DNA from: Iningainema tapete BLCC-T55 | GTDB taxonomy: Bacteria; Cyanobacteriota; Cyanobacteriia; Cyanobacteriales; Nostocaceae | NCBI RefSeq assembly: GCF_014698965.1 | Contig: NZ_JACXAE010000084.1 | Span: forward strand, 1 to 64,000 | Direction of reading: 5' to 3' | DNA: 64,000 bases | Shown here: piece after piece, positions 52,706 through 61,975 of the stretch | How the letters are laid out: every line of letters begins with the position of its first letter | Position numbering within the stretch: position 1 is the first letter of the stretch | Program-made: the position numbers and the translations under genes | The notes under the pieces: generated by a model | Seen by the model: the letters and a program-made list of their open reading frames with translations, nothing else | What the model was told of the DNA's origin: nothing | Database searches by the model: none

Positions 52706-54052
52706 ATGACCAGTACCCAAAGCGAAAGCAAATTACCTTTACCTCCAGGCAACTTAGGTCTGCCTTTTGTAGGAGAGACAATAAGTTTTTTGCGCGACCC
52801 AGATTTTGCTAATAAGCGGCACAAGCAATATGGCGCGATTTTCAAAACTCAACTTTTTGGGCGTCCCACGATATATATGAGCGGAGCAGAGGCAAACCGC
52901 TTTTTGTTCACCAACGAGAACCAATATTTTTCTATTAGCTGGCCCTATAGCACTAAAGTTTTACTGGGACCTGCATCTCTATCAGTGCAAACAGGAGGCT
53001 TACACCAGAAACGACGCAAGCTGCTATCACAAGCCTTTCAACCCAGGGCGTTGGCAGGGTATGTCTCCACAATGACAGACATTACCCGCAGCTATACCCA
53101 GAAATGGGAGCAGATTGGTACATTAAAATGGTATCCTGAACTAAGAAAATACACCTTTGATGTTGCCTGCAAGTTGCTTATAGGAACAGATGCAGCCGCT
53201 GATAGTCATTTTGGAGAGTTATTTGAACACTGGTGTGAAGGTTTATTCACCATTCCTGTGCCTTTACCTTGGACTAAATTTGGTCGAGCGCTGCGTTGCC
53301 GTCAACAACTACTAAAGCGTATTGAGGAGATAGTGCTGAAGCGTCAACAGCAGCCTTCTTCCAGTCAGGATGCTTTGGGATTACTGTTGCAAGCGCGTGA
53401 CGACGATGGAAATAGCTTGAGTTTGCAGGAACTAAAAGACCAAGTGCTACTGTTGCTATTTGCAGGTCATGAAACGTTAACATCAGCGCTTGCTGCTTTG
53501 TGTATGCTGTTAGCGCAGCATCCGCAAGTTCTGGAAACTGCCCGCAAAGAACAACAGCAACTGGGATTTACCCAACCACTGACTTTTGAAAATTTGAAGC
53601 AAATGAACTATCTTGAGCAAGTTCTCAAAGAAGTCCTACGAGTCATTCCCCCAGTAGGTGGTGGCTTTCGGGAAATCCTCAAGCCGTTTGAGTTCAATGG
53701 CTACTTAATTCCCCAAGGCTGGAATGCTCTTTACCAGGTAGGCAAAACACATCAAGACAACAGTGTATATACTGAACCAAAAATTTTTGATCCCCAGCGC
53801 TTTTCCCCTGAAAGGGCTGAGGATAAATCAAAATCGTTTGGCTATGTGCCATTTGGAGGTGGATTACGAGAATGTCTGGGCAAGGAATTTGCCAAATTGG
53901 AGATGAAGTTGTTCGCAGCATTGTTGATTCGCGAGTATGACTGGGAATTAGTACTAGGACAAAACCTGGAGCTAATTATGGTTCCCACACCTCATCCTCG
54001 CGATGGTTTGCAGGTGAAGTTTCGCCGTGCTGTAAGTTCTCAAGTAGGTTGA
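52706..54052 (+). CDS. Cytochrome P450 (CYP120-like)
   Basis: 448 residues. The I-helix oxygen-binding AGHETLTSALAAL, the ExxR motif in LKEVLRVIPPVGGG, and the heme loop FGGGLRECLGKEF with the thiolate Cys are all present. There is no membrane anchor. The start LPLPPGNLGLPFVGET resembles CYP120A1 of Synechocystis, a retinoid hydroxylase. A reductase partner is not adjacent. It is followed by an AraC regulator. Confidence 0.92.
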   Translation: MTSTQSESKLPLPPGNLGLPFVGETISFLRDPDFANKRHKQYGAIFKTQLFGRPTIYMSGAEANRFLFTNENQYFSISWPYSTKVLLGPASLSVQTGGLHQKRRKLLSQAFQPRALAGYVSTMTDITRSYTQKWEQIGTLKWYPELRKYTFDVACKLLIGTDAAADSHFGELFEHWCEGLFTIPVPLPWTKFGRALRCRQQLLKRIEEIVLKRQQQPSSSQDALGLLLQARDDDGNSLSLQELKDQVLLLLFAGHETLTSALAALCMLLAQHPQVLETARKEQQQLGFTQPLTFENLKQMNYLEQVLKEVLRVIPPVGGGFREILKPFEFNGYLIPQGWNALYQVGKTHQDNSVYTEPKIFDPQRFSPERAEDKSKSFGYVPFGGGLRECLGKEFAKLEMKLFAALLIREYDWELVLGQNLELIMVPTPHPRDGLQVKFRRAVSSQVG

Positions 54053-54119
54053 GTTGAGGAACAAAACCCAAATTAGATGTTTTTATGATATATTAGGCAC
54101 ATAAGGATGTATCCGTACC

Positions 54120-55016
54120 ATGCCAGCAGACAAACCTATAGTCATCACCAACGAACAAGCGGTTTTGCAGCTTTATCCGCGATCACCAATCCTCACAAGT
54201 CTGCAAGCTAATTGGCATGGCTTTTCATTTGGATATATGTGTCAACCTGCTTACCAACTACCAGAGGTTTACACACCCCGGTGGCACTCTATTGCTATTT
54301 TCACACATGGAGCGCGTGTAATTCATGCCGACCGGAAAATGGATGGACGTAAGCAGCGTGATGCTGTCGTCGGAGGTGACATAGTTATTACACCAGTTAA
54401 CATTGGGCATCAGGCAGCTTGGGAAGCGGAAGGAGACTTTATCATGCTGGGTATTGAACCACAAGTGTTTGCCCGTGCAGTAGAAGAAGACGCAGAAACC
54501 GAACAGATAGAGCTTAAGCCTCTATTTGCCACACCCGACCCGCTAGTATACCAAATTGGGCTAGCACTTAAAAGTGTTCTAGAAAACAATCCCTTACAGA
54601 GCCGCCTCTATGCCGAGACAATGGTAAATGCCTTATCCGTGCATTTAATGCAACACTACTCTACGCGAAAACCACAACTGAGAGAATATGCAGATGGTTT
54701 ACCACAGTTGAAGTTGCGGCAAGTAATTGATTATATCAAAGAGCATCTTGACCAAGACTTAGGTTTAGCAGAACTAGCAGCACTGGTACAGATGAGTCCC
54801 CATTATTTTCTCACTCTATTCAAAAAAGCTACAGGCATGACTCCCCATCAGTACGTAATTCGCTGTCGGGTTCAACGTGCCCAGGAATTACTTTTGCAAG
54901 GGGAATTAAGTATTGCACAGGTAGCATATCAAGTTGGTTTTGCCAACCAAAGTCATTTAAATTTGCACTTCAAGCGTTTAGTCGGTGTAACTCCGAAAAA
55001 AATCTTGCACACATAG
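54120..55016 (+). CDS. AraC family transcriptional regulator
   Basis: 298 residues. The N-terminal cupin-like half (about 15-180) may bind a ligand. The C-terminal two helix-turn-helices are canonical: DQDLGLAELAALVQMSPHYF and GELSIAQVAYQVGFANQSHL. It lies 67 bases after the P450 gene, in the same direction, and may regulate P450 or the following genes. Confidence 0.9.
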   Translation: MPADKPIVITNEQAVLQLYPRSPILTSLQANWHGFSFGYMCQPAYQLPEVYTPRWHSIAIFTHGARVIHADRKMDGRKQRDAVVGGDIVITPVNIGHQAAWEAEGDFIMLGIEPQVFARAVEEDAETEQIELKPLFATPDPLVYQIGLALKSVLENNPLQSRLYAETMVNALSVHLMQHYSTRKPQLREYADGLPQLKLRQVIDYIKEHLDQDLGLAELAALVQMSPHYFLTLFKKATGMTPHQYVIRCRVQRAQELLLQGELSIAQVAYQVGFANQSHLNLHFKRLVGVTPKKILHT

Positions 55017-55104
55017 CAAGAACTTACAAAAAATCGGAAGAATCTGTCAGACAGCAGGTTGTTAATTTCCCATAGTTGAATAAAAGGTGTTGCTAAATAA
55101 AAAT

Positions 55105-55162
55105 CTCACGCAAAGGCGCTAAGAAGCCAAGGTTTTCTTTGCGCCTGGGCGTAGAGCGTGAG
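55105..55162. repeat. CTCACGCAAAGGCGC inverted repeat
   Basis: CTCACGC ... GCGTGAG arms with inner AAGGCGC/GCGCC, of a type common in cyanobacterial spacers. It lies in the 180-base leader of the ndhH-like gene. Confidence 0.65.
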
Positions 55163-55196
55163 GCTAAAAAATAATTCATAGGGAGATTCTGCGTGT

Positions 55197-56381
55197 ATGG
55201 TAAGAATAGAAACCAAAACTGAACCAATGGTGATTAACTTTGGTCCCCATCATCCCTCCATGCATGGGTGTTTCCGGTTAATAGTCACCTTGGATGGAGA
55301 AGACATAATGGACTGCGAACCAGTCTTGGGCTATCTGCACAGAGGAATGGAAAAGATAGCCGAAAACCGCACCAATACAATGTACATCCCTTATGTCAGT
55401 CGCTGGGATTACTATGGCGGCATGTTTAACGAAGCAGTCACAGTCAATGCTGTGGAGAAACTGGCTAATATTCAAGTTCCCAAACGTGCCAGTTACATTA
55501 GGGTGATTATGCTCGAACTCAGTCGAATTGTCAACCATCTTTTGTGGTTAGGACCATTTATTGGTGATATCGGCGCACAATCTCCGATCTTTTATACGTT
55601 GCGCGATCGCGAGTTGATTCTTGATTTATTTGAAGCTGTTTCTGGCTACCGCATGGTCAACCACAATTATTTTCGCGTAGGTGGGCTTGCTGCCGATCTA
55701 CCCTATGGCTGGGTAGATAAATGTCTAGATTTTTGCAAATATTTCCCCCCTAAGATAGATGAATACGAAAGGTTAATTACTAATAATCCCATCTTTCGCC
55801 GTCGAGTTGAAGGAGTGGGAGTCCTTAGTCGGGAAGAAGCTATCAACTGGGGCGTTTCTGGTCCAATGTTGCGGGCTAGTGGAGTAAAGTGGGATTTACG
55901 CAAAGTAGATCATTACGAATGCTACGACGATTTTGACTGGGAAGTGCAGTGGGATACAGGCGGAGATTGTCTTGCTCGTTATCTAGTTAGACTGGGAGAG
56001 ATGCGCGAGTCAGTCAAAATTATTGAGCAAGCACTTCAAGGACTACCTGGTGGTGCTTATGAAAACTTAGAAGCTCAACGCATGAAAGCAGGTGCTAAGT
56101 CAGAGTGGAATGGGTTTGATTACCAGTTTATTGCTAAGAAGATTGCACCTACCTTCAAAATTCCCAAAAGTGAACACTATGTTCGAGTAGAGGCGGGAAG
56201 AGGCGAAATGGGGATTTATATCATAGGAGATGATAACGTTTTCCCCTGGCGGTGGAAAATTCGCCCAGCAGATTTCAATAACTTGCAAGTTCTACCGCAA
56301 TTAATTCGCGGTCAAAAAGTGGCGGATGTTTTCGTGATCTTGGGTAGTATAGATGTTGTCATGGGATCGGTAGATCGTTAG
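55197..56381 (+). CDS. ndhH: NDH-1 subunit H, divergent copy
   Basis: 394 residues, the full length for NdhH of the NDH-1 complex (49 kDa subunit of complex I). Landmarks are [47 protein letters not shown] and MGSVDR at the end. Compared with my memory of standard cyanobacterial NdhH, several usually fixed positions differ (HGCFRLIV instead of [36 protein letters not shown]). It is likely a second, diverged paralogue. The next gene, an AhpD-like protein, starts 14 bases after its stop. Confidence 0.88.
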   Translation: MVRIETKTEPMVINFGPHHPSMHGCFRLIVTLDGEDIMDCEPVLGYLHRGMEKIAENRTNTMYIPYVSRWDYYGGMFNEAVTVNAVEKLANIQVPKRASYIRVIMLELSRIVNHLLWLGPFIGDIGAQSPIFYTLRDRELILDLFEAVSGYRMVNHNYFRVGGLAADLPYGWVDKCLDFCKYFPPKIDEYERLITNNPIFRRRVEGVGVLSREEAINWGVSGPMLRASGVKWDLRKVDHYECYDDFDWEVQWDTGGDCLARYLVRLGEMRESVKIIEQALQGLPGGAYENLEAQRMKAGAKSEWNGFDYQFIAKKIAPTFKIPKSEHYVRVEAGRGEMGIYIIGDDNVFPWRWKIRPADFNNLQVLPQLIRGQKVADVFVILGSIDVVMGSVDR

Positions 56382-56395
56382 GGAAATTTTTAAAT

Positions 56396-56788
56396 ATGGG
56401 TAAGCTGATCGAATATGAAGATGCTAGCGATGAAGTGCGTGCAGTTTATGATGACATCCGAGCCACGCGCCAAAATGATTATATCAACAACTTTTGGAAA
56501 GCTTTAGCCAATCATCCCCCCACTTTAGTGCGAACATGGCAAACTGTGAAGGAAGTGATGACTAGCCCTGGGGAACTCGATCCACTAATGCGGGAGTTGA
56601 TTTATATTGCCGTCAGCGTGACTAATGGTTGCGAGTACTGCATCGCCTCACATACGGCAGCAGCATATACTAAGGGAATGAGCGATGCTATGTTTGGTGA
56701 ACTGATGGCGATCGCCGCCACTGCAAACATGACCAATCGTCTCGCTAACGGCTATCAGATTCCAGTAGATGAGCGATTTAAAACTTAA
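56396..56788 (+). CDS. AhpD/carboxymuconolactone decarboxylase family protein
   Basis: 130 residues. The redox motif CEYCIASHTAAAYTKG has the CxxC and downstream His of AhpD-like proteins. It is likely a small peroxidase-linked or redox protein. It follows the divergent ndhH gene closely and in the same direction, so probably the same transcript. Confidence 0.88.
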   Translation: MGKLIEYEDASDEVRAVYDDIRATRQNDYINNFWKALANHPPTLVRTWQTVKEVMTSPGELDPLMRELIYIAVSVTNGCEYCIASHTAAAYTKGMSDAMFGELMAIAATANMTNRLANGYQIPVDERFKT

Positions 56789-56795
56789 AATCCCA

Positions 56796-57599
56796 TTAGG
56801 AATAGTATACTCCCAGAGCTAGTGCGGTTTGCGGTCCCACTACTCCGTCAGCACGTATGCCATTTCTGGCTTGGAAACTTCTGACTGCATAGTAAGTTGT
56901 ATTATCGTAGTATCCAGTGGTGCGAAGACCCAAAGCTGCTTGAACTTGTCTAACGGCTTGACCACGGGAGCCTACTGCCAAACGACGGGATCTAACGCTA
57001 GAATAATTGCCATCGGCTCCGCCGATACTTATACCAGAATTACTATCCGATCTATAGGAGTATCTGTCGTAATAATCAGGATTGTAGTTACGGGAACTGG
57101 AAAAAGACCGATTGCTGTTATAAATGTAAGATCCCGGATCTGTGTTGTAAGGATAGTCGTTACGGTAACTAGAGGTGTTACGATTGCGAGAGGTGTAGTA
57201 ATCCCCATCGTTGTAGTTACGAGAACTCAACGCCATCCAATTAGTAGAAGCGTAATAACTGTTATCTGTATAAGCGAAACCGTTTCTGTATCCGATGACT
57301 CGTGGAAGTCTTGAACCATTACGGTAACATGCAACAGATGGATAACTAGTGCTAGGACCAGTACGGATGTTAAGACAACTACCGTTAGTGTTTACATAAT
57401 ACCTACCAGGACCTCGATAGGTAGCTGTTGCTTGATTAGGGAAGAAAATCGCTAACAATACTCCGAGAAGAGCAAAAGTTAGCCAAGCTGACTTTAATTG
57501 TTTTTTCCCAGCAGATTGCATTTCAGAGAGACTGTATTCGATATCTATGTTCTCTCCTTCATTGGCAATCACCATGTTAGAGTAAGCAAGATATTCCAC
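56796..57599 (-). CDS. Exported SH3 and peptidoglycan-binding protein
   Basis: 267 residues. After a 30-residue N-terminal part a hydrophobic export segment (WLTFALLGVLLAIFFPN) leads to a bacterial SH3-like domain (GSCLNIRTGPSTSYPSVACY), a Tyr/Asn/Ser-rich linker and a C-terminal PG_binding_1 domain (GSRGQAVRQVQAALGL, GVVGPQTALALG). It likely binds the cell wall. A long frame on the opposite strand is an artefact of the linker. Confidence 0.88.
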   Translation of the reverse strand: MEYLAYSNMVIANEGENIDIEYSLSEMQSAGKKQLKSAWLTFALLGVLLAIFFPNQATATYRGPGRYYVNTNGSCLNIRTGPSTSYPSVACYRNGSRLPRVIGYRNGFAYTDNSYYASTNWMALSSRNYNDGDYYTSRNRNTSSYRNDYPYNTDPGSYIYNSNRSFSSSRNYNPDYYDRYSYRSDSNSGISIGGADGNYSSVRSRRLAVGSRGQAVRQVQAALGLRTTGYYDNTTYYAVRSFQARNGIRADGVVGPQTALALGVYYS

Positions 57600-57721
57600 T
57601 TCAAAGCTCCTTACGATTAAAGGTTGGTATGATTACAAAAAGCTTCTTTGTCTAACGTTTTAATTTTATCTCAGTATAATTTATACTACGTTAATCGTAA
57701 AGGATTTTGACCAAATCAAGA

Positions 57722-58177
57722 CTACAGAAAATATTTCAACTCCACCTGAATGATACTTTGACCTGCGACAAAAATTGCTGCGTCTTTGAACTTGGGTGGT
57801 CCCATGCGAACATTGGGATTGCGCGAAAACCCAAATCCCTCTTCTGGAATGCCAAATAAACCTCTATTTAGAGTGCCATCTTCGTTAGCGTCGTGAATGA
57901 CTGCAACAGCATAGCTTCCTCTAAGTAAGTTATTAAACTTTACGGCTATAGAACCTTCTCCAGCTTTGAAACACTGGGCTTCTGTAGCACGCTCTTTTTT
58001 ATTGGGAAATCCCTGCTCTGCCGAAAAAAGACTAAGGCAAATTCTTCCTTTCTGGTTTCTCAGTCCACTAACGGTGACAGTTAGGCTGTTGCTTGAAGCT
58101 ACGTTAGCGTTGGCGTGTGATGCAATTGTCGTTCCAATTATAGATAGCAGTAAAACTTGGGCTAAGAATCGTTGCAT
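57722..58177 (-). CDS. DUF2141 exported protein, copy A
   Basis: 151 residues from ATG 58177; an upstream frame extends to 58246 but conservation with copy B begins at MQRF. Signal peptide (1-26), then a single beta-sandwich DUF2141 domain: SLTVTVSGLRNQKGRICLSLF, GSYAVAVIHDANEDGTLNRG, GIPEEGFGFSRNP and PKFKDAAIFVAGQ. Role unknown. Its start is close to the paralogue's plan, so tandem duplication is clear. Confidence 0.85.
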   Translation of the reverse strand: MQRFLAQVLLLSIIGTTIASHANANVASSNSLTVTVSGLRNQKGRICLSLFSAEQGFPNKKERATEAQCFKAGEGSIAVKFNNLLRGSYAVAVIHDANEDGTLNRGLFGIPEEGFGFSRNPNVRMGPPKFKDAAIFVAGQSIIQVELKYFL

Positions 58178-58468
58178 GATTATTTCCTTTAATATATTTT
58201 CACATTTGAAATAACGCAGCAGAATATAGGCGAATAGCGCTTGCAAGTCGCCGCCAACCTGAGTATCGATTTATGTCAATTTAACGACCAATAGATAAAT
58301 TAATTAGTCAATACTACTGACCACAATAGCAAGAGTTACACTGTTTTGAATAGGCGATCGCGAAGTAACTCGAAAAACTTTGTGATTATTGACTGGAGTC
58401 AAGCTCCTCTGGATCGTTGCCATCAATAAAATAAAGGAGGTCGCTTCTCCCAAATCCTCTTGAGTAAA

Positions 58469-58924
58469 TTACAGAAAGTATTTCAACTGAATCTGAATGT
58501 TGGTACTTTGACCTGCGACAAAAATTGCTGCGTCTTTAAACTTAGGTGGTCCCGTGCGAATCTTTGGATTGCGAGAGAACCCAAATCCCTCTTTTGGGAT
58601 GCCAAAGAAACCGCTATTTAGAGTGCCATCCTCGTTGACATCATGAATGACTGCAACAGCATAACTTCCCAACTGTAAATTACTAAATGTTACGGCTACA
58701 GGAGCTTCTCCAGCTTTGAGACACCGGGCTTCTATAGCGCGACCGCTTTGATTTGGAAATCCCTGCCCTTCTGAAAAAAGACTAAGGCAAATTTGTCCTT
58801 TCTGATTTCTCAGTCCGCTGACTGTGACGGTTAAGCTATTGCTTGAAACTGCGTTAGTGTGTGATGCAATCATCAAATTTGCGATTATAGACAACAGTAA
58901 AACGTGGACTGAGAATCGTTGCAT
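58469..58924 (-). CDS. DUF2141 exported protein, copy B
   Basis: 151 residues, about 80% identical by eye to copy A, with the same signal peptide (MQRFSVHVLLLSII) and domain. The 291 bases between the copies (58178-58468) contain the leader of copy A and a TTGATTATTGACTGGAG-type AT-rich stretch also seen before the MarR gene (near 59360), so part of the spacer is duplicated too. Confidence 0.85.
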   Translation of the reverse strand: MQRFSVHVLLLSIIANLMIASHTNAVSSNSLTVTVSGLRNQKGQICLSLFSEGQGFPNQSGRAIEARCLKAGEAPVAVTFSNLQLGSYAVAVIHDVNEDGTLNSGFFGIPKEGFGFSRNPKIRTGPPKFKDAAIFVAGQSTNIQIQLKYFL

Positions 58925-58971
58925 TATTATTTCCTCTAATACGTTTCAACAAACTTTTGTGCAGTTCCAAA

Positions 58972-59196
58972 TTATCTGAATAAACTATAGCCGACTCCCA
59001 ACAGCAGCCCAACATCTGTGTCTTCTTCGCCAAAGCTCACATTCACCCGACTTGTAAGCGTGACACGCTTGGAGAGCGGAACATCAATGCCACTAACGAA
59101 CAATGGATCAACTTCCCAGCCATCAGAGATGTTAATATTCACACCCGCACCGACAAAGGGATAAGCAACTACTTCATTCGTTGCATGAGGACTCTA
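58972..59196 (-). pseudogene. C-terminal fragment of an outer-membrane beta-barrel
   Basis: Reading the minus strand from 59196 gives about 75 residues without a start codon: VVAYPFVGAGVNINISDGW, PLFVSGIDVPLSKRVTLTS, RVNVSFGEEDTDVG and LLLGVGYSLFR-stop. Alternating hydrophobic strands and the closing aromatic resemble the end of a porin-like barrel. A stop codon precedes it (TAG in frame). No promoter or signal remains. Confidence 0.6.
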
Positions 59197-59369
59197 ATCT
59201 TTGATGGACAGGCAGCGCACGTTGCGAGTCGCAGCAAAACTGAGCAACTGTTTAAGTCAACTCAACAACCAATAGATAAATCAATTGGTCAATGCTACTG
59301 ACAATAGCAACAGTTACATTGCAGTTAATGGGCTATCGGGAAATAACTAGAAAAACTTTGCGATTGACT

Positions 59370-59867
59370 TCAGCCAAGCTCCTGTGGATCGTTGTCGTCA
59401 TCAATAAAATGAGACGCTAACAATCGATTCATTAAATGATTCAATTGTGTTTGCTCTCCTTCAGATAGAGGAGCCAGAATTTCTACTTGCACTCGATGAG
59501 CCAATTCAAGTGCTTGTGCAAGAACCTCTCGTCCCTTGTCCGTCAACACAATCTCGTGGGCACGGCGATCGCGTGGACTAGGGGTGCGCTTCACCAGCCC
59601 ATGCTGCTCCAAATGATCGATATGTTGCACCATTGGCGCTCTGTCAATTCCCATGTGTTGCCCTAGTTCCACTTGTGAAAGCGATCCAAGTCTGGAGAGC
59701 GCGAATAGCATACCGAACTGCTTGGTTTCGATGTCCAGCGCCGCGAGATAATGACTAAACAAGCTGCGAGCTTTGTCACCCGCTTGGACTAAAAGAAAAC
59801 TCGTCCAGCTTGCCAATTCCGGATGCAACGGCAAAAACTTAGGTCGTTTGGGAGAACGCTTCTTCAA
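59370..59867 (-). CDS. MarR family transcriptional regulator
   Basis: 165 residues. The winged helix shows LSRLGSLSQVELGQHMGIDR, MVQHIDHLEQHGLVKRTPSP and RDRRAHEIVLTDKGREV, the standard MarR recognition and wing segments. It is divergent from the interrupted TPR gene, with two strong inverted repeats in the 130-base gap that are the likely operator. Ligand unknown. Confidence 0.92.
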   Translation of the reverse strand: MKKRSPKRPKFLPLHPELASWTSFLLVQAGDKARSLFSHYLAALDIETKQFGMLFALSRLGSLSQVELGQHMGIDRAPMVQHIDHLEQHGLVKRTPSPRDRRAHEIVLTDKGREVLAQALELAHRVQVEILAPLSEGEQTQLNHLMNRLLASHFIDDDNDPQELG

Positions 59868-59914
59868 ACCATCGAATACTTAACCTCACTTCTAGATTAT
59901 CACTTTGCTTTTCT

Positions 59915-59963
59915 GGTATATTGTTAATATACCATATTGTTTATATTTTAAACAATATGGTAT
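59915..59963. promoter_or_regulatory. Probable MarR operator (two overlapping inverted repeats)
   Basis: GGTATATT-GTT-AATATACC (59915-59933) overlaps a perfect 15-base inverted repeat ATACCATATTGTTTA (59929-59943) with TAAACAATATGGTAT (59949-59963). Both lie between divergent promoters, where a MarR repressor would bind. The second could also be a terminator, but it has no T-run. Confidence 0.65.
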
Positions 59964-59997
59964 TTAAACTAATTAGCTCCTACATAGATAAAACTCT

Positions 59998-60687
59998 ATG
60001 AGAGATGTGGTTCCTGCTATCTATCAGCATCTTCAAGCTGAAGATTATCCAGAAGCTTTAGAAATTCTCAACAATTTCTACAAAATAAAGGCTGATCGAG
60101 ATGAGAATAATTGGCTGAAGCATAAATGTGATGCGTGGAAAGCTTTGATATTAGAAAAACAAGAAAGAGATCAAGAAGCGCTGTCGCTGTATAAATACTT
60201 AGCTCAGGTCATGGGAGCAAAGCATACTCTATTTACCTATCTTCAAGTAGATGTGGCTTGTATTTTGCACAAACTAGGTAATAATAAAGAAGCTAGGATT
60301 GAAATTGAAAAAGCTCTTGAAGAGTCAACCAATAGTTCAATAAGTGACAAGTTAACTGCCCTAAATTTATACGTATCTATTTTATAAAACTGTCCCGAAC
60401 CCCTTGCTACACAGTATCAATTTATGGTAAATAATGTAGCAAATGAACTGGGGATTGAGTTGCAGGATAATGACTTGTTAGACTCTATTAATTTTAGTCA
60501 GTCAGTCAAAGAATTGTCGCAAAAAAATCGAGAGGCTAACAGAAGATATAGCCAGATGCTGATTGAGCTTGATGAAATTGAAGATGATAGCCAAGCTGAG
60601 TGTTTACTAAGAAATTATATTGCTGAAGAGAATGTTGCTTACTATCGCAGTTTAGCAATGAAAGAATTAGATCAATTAGTAGATTAG
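59998..60687 (+). pseudogene. TPR-like gene interrupted by one in-frame stop
   Basis: The first part (59998-60387, 129 codons) is helical with TPR-like pairs (YPEALEILNNFYKIK, EALSLYKYLAQVMG, EARIEIEKALEES) and ends VSIL-TAA. The frame then continues unbroken through NCPEPLATQYQF into a second Met (60424) and 87 more helical residues to 60687. Read through, the product is about 229 residues. A change of AAA to TAA would explain the break. Two separate small proteins are the alternative, but no ribosome-binding site precedes 60424. Confidence 0.6.
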
Positions 60688-60714
60688 TTAAAATCCTCAT
60701 AGGAAACTAGTGCT

Positions 60715-61239
60715 TCAGATATGTGACTCTATCCACTCGTAAACTTTCATTCGCGCTGCTGCTCTGTTAAATAGCTGAATATCCAGTCTTCCTATTCGAT
60801 TAGCTATAATATCTGCATGTAGCAGTTCATTAACATGCTGATTGACTACACTAGACTCTTTAAGTTGATGCAAAAGCTTAATTAATTCAGCAAGTTGTTC
60901 CTCATTTGGTTCTTGAACATCAAACTCAATTGATGCTCTAAATATCTGTGAACCAAACGTTTGCTTAAACCAGCGGCCTGCTTCCTGCCCAAGTTGATCT
61001 AATAATGCAGAGCGGCGGGTAATTTTACGTTCTGCGATTAAGCGCATCACCTCCTCGTATGTTGCTTGTGTCATCAGATTTGACGAACGGAGGGTGCGTG
61101 CAACATCTATAAGAAACACGACGTTTTTTAAATTAGACTTGTTGGGTTGAGCAATGAGCATGGCTGAAGGAAATACACTGACAATAAGCATCAGCACTAC
61201 ACTCACTAATAGCTTGGCAAATAAAGATATTAAAGTCAA
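60715..61239 (-). CDS. Exported helical protein of unknown function
   Basis: 174 residues. A signal peptide (about 1-31, ending LIAQ) precedes a mostly helical mature part, with MRLIAERKITRRSALLDQLG and WFKQTFGSQIFRASIEFDVQ. No known domain is recognised. It is convergent with the TPR pseudogene. Confidence 0.65.
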   Translation of the reverse strand: MTLISLFAKLLVSVVLMLIVSVFPSAMLIAQPNKSNLKNVVFLIDVARTLRSSNLMTQATYEEVMRLIAERKITRRSALLDQLGQEAGRWFKQTFGSQIFRASIEFDVQEPNEEQLAELIKLLHQLKESSVVNQHVNELLHADIIANRIGRLDIQLFNRAAARMKVYEWIESHI

Positions 61240-61320
61240 TTTTTTTGAGGATAAACAGTTAGTTATTTAATATAGCGCTTCTTGTTCGGATGCCATATAG
61301 GTAGGGGTACAATAATATGA

Positions 61321-61542
61321 TGCCCTTACAGTATACTAAGTAGTATAGATATTGTCACTTTGATTTCACGCTTAAGTGGTAGAGGCATCGGCAATTACCC
61401 AATCGCCATTTTAGATGGACTTGCTTGGCTGGACAAACTGTGGCAGATGCAGGTTAATTTAGATGAGACACTAGCTTGTAGCTCCAACTTCTTAAAATTA
61501 TGTCAAATTTCTTAATGGCAATTTTTCCCTATCGATATGAAG
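61321..61542 (+). other. Possible coding remnant ahead of the DUF6717-like gene
   Basis: A stop-free stretch without a start codon reads ISRLSGRGIGNYPIAILDGL then AWLDKLWQMQVNLDETLAC. It resembles protein rather than random sequence but has no promoter, start or known family, and it overlaps the beginning of the next gene in another frame. Probably a decayed gene end. Confidence 0.25.
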
Positions 61543-61853
61543 ATACATGGGTGTTTGACGATCAAGCTGTGGGATTGGAGAGGGAGCCATTTGTGTGTGG
61601 AGTACCTGAGATGATTGACAATCTTGTGGAAAATAATCCCAATGCTGATACAGGGTTCAAACTTATATTCTCACAGAATCCCTTCCCAGGATATCAAGCA
61701 GAGCTGATTCACTCACGGGAGGAGTATGGCGGACACTGGTATTGCTGGCAAGAGAAAGAAAAAGAAGGATGGCTGTGTCCAGCTTTATTTAAATACTTCG
61801 ATTTAGTACCAAATAAAATCTATTGCAAAGCTGAAAAACTTAGCAGGAAATAA
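61500..61853 (+). CDS. DUF6717-like protein
   Basis: 117 residues. The pattern IFPYRYEDTWVFDDQAVGL, REPFVCGVPEMID, LIFSQNPFPGYQAEL and GWLCPALFKYF matches, from memory, the DUF6717 family of small cytoplasmic bacterial proteins. No function is established. Met1 and Met6 are both possible starts. It stands alone. Confidence 0.75.
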   Translation: MSNFLMAIFPYRYEDTWVFDDQAVGLEREPFVCGVPEMIDNLVENNPNADTGFKLIFSQNPFPGYQAELIHSREEYGGHWYCWQEKEKEGWLCPALFKYFDLVPNKIYCKAEKLSRK

Positions 61854-61867
61854 CATTATAGCGTTTC

Positions 61868-61975
61868 CTATAGCAATCCTAAATCATTCGTAAACAACAA
61901 GATCCCCGACAACTTTTACGAAGTCGGGGATCTGAGCCTAAGAGCGTGTTTGTAAATCAAATAGGATTGCTATAG
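61868..61975. mobile_element. MITE-like element, 108 bases
   Basis: Perfect 14-base terminal inverted repeats CTATAGCAATCCTA and TAGGATTGCTATAG, extended imperfectly to about 28 bases. The centre holds GATCCCCGAC ... GTCGGGGATC (61901-61932), a relative of the hairpin at 20902. There is no coding capacity. A lone end motif is present at 2685. A TA target duplication is possible but cannot be separated from the repeat ends. Confidence 0.7.

Noticed and set aside
56829-57314. 161-codon frame opposite the SH3/peptidoglycan-binding gene
   Set aside because: Rich in Ile/Val/Arg/Thr as expected for the antisense of a Tyr/Asn/Ser linker; the minus-strand gene has clear domains.
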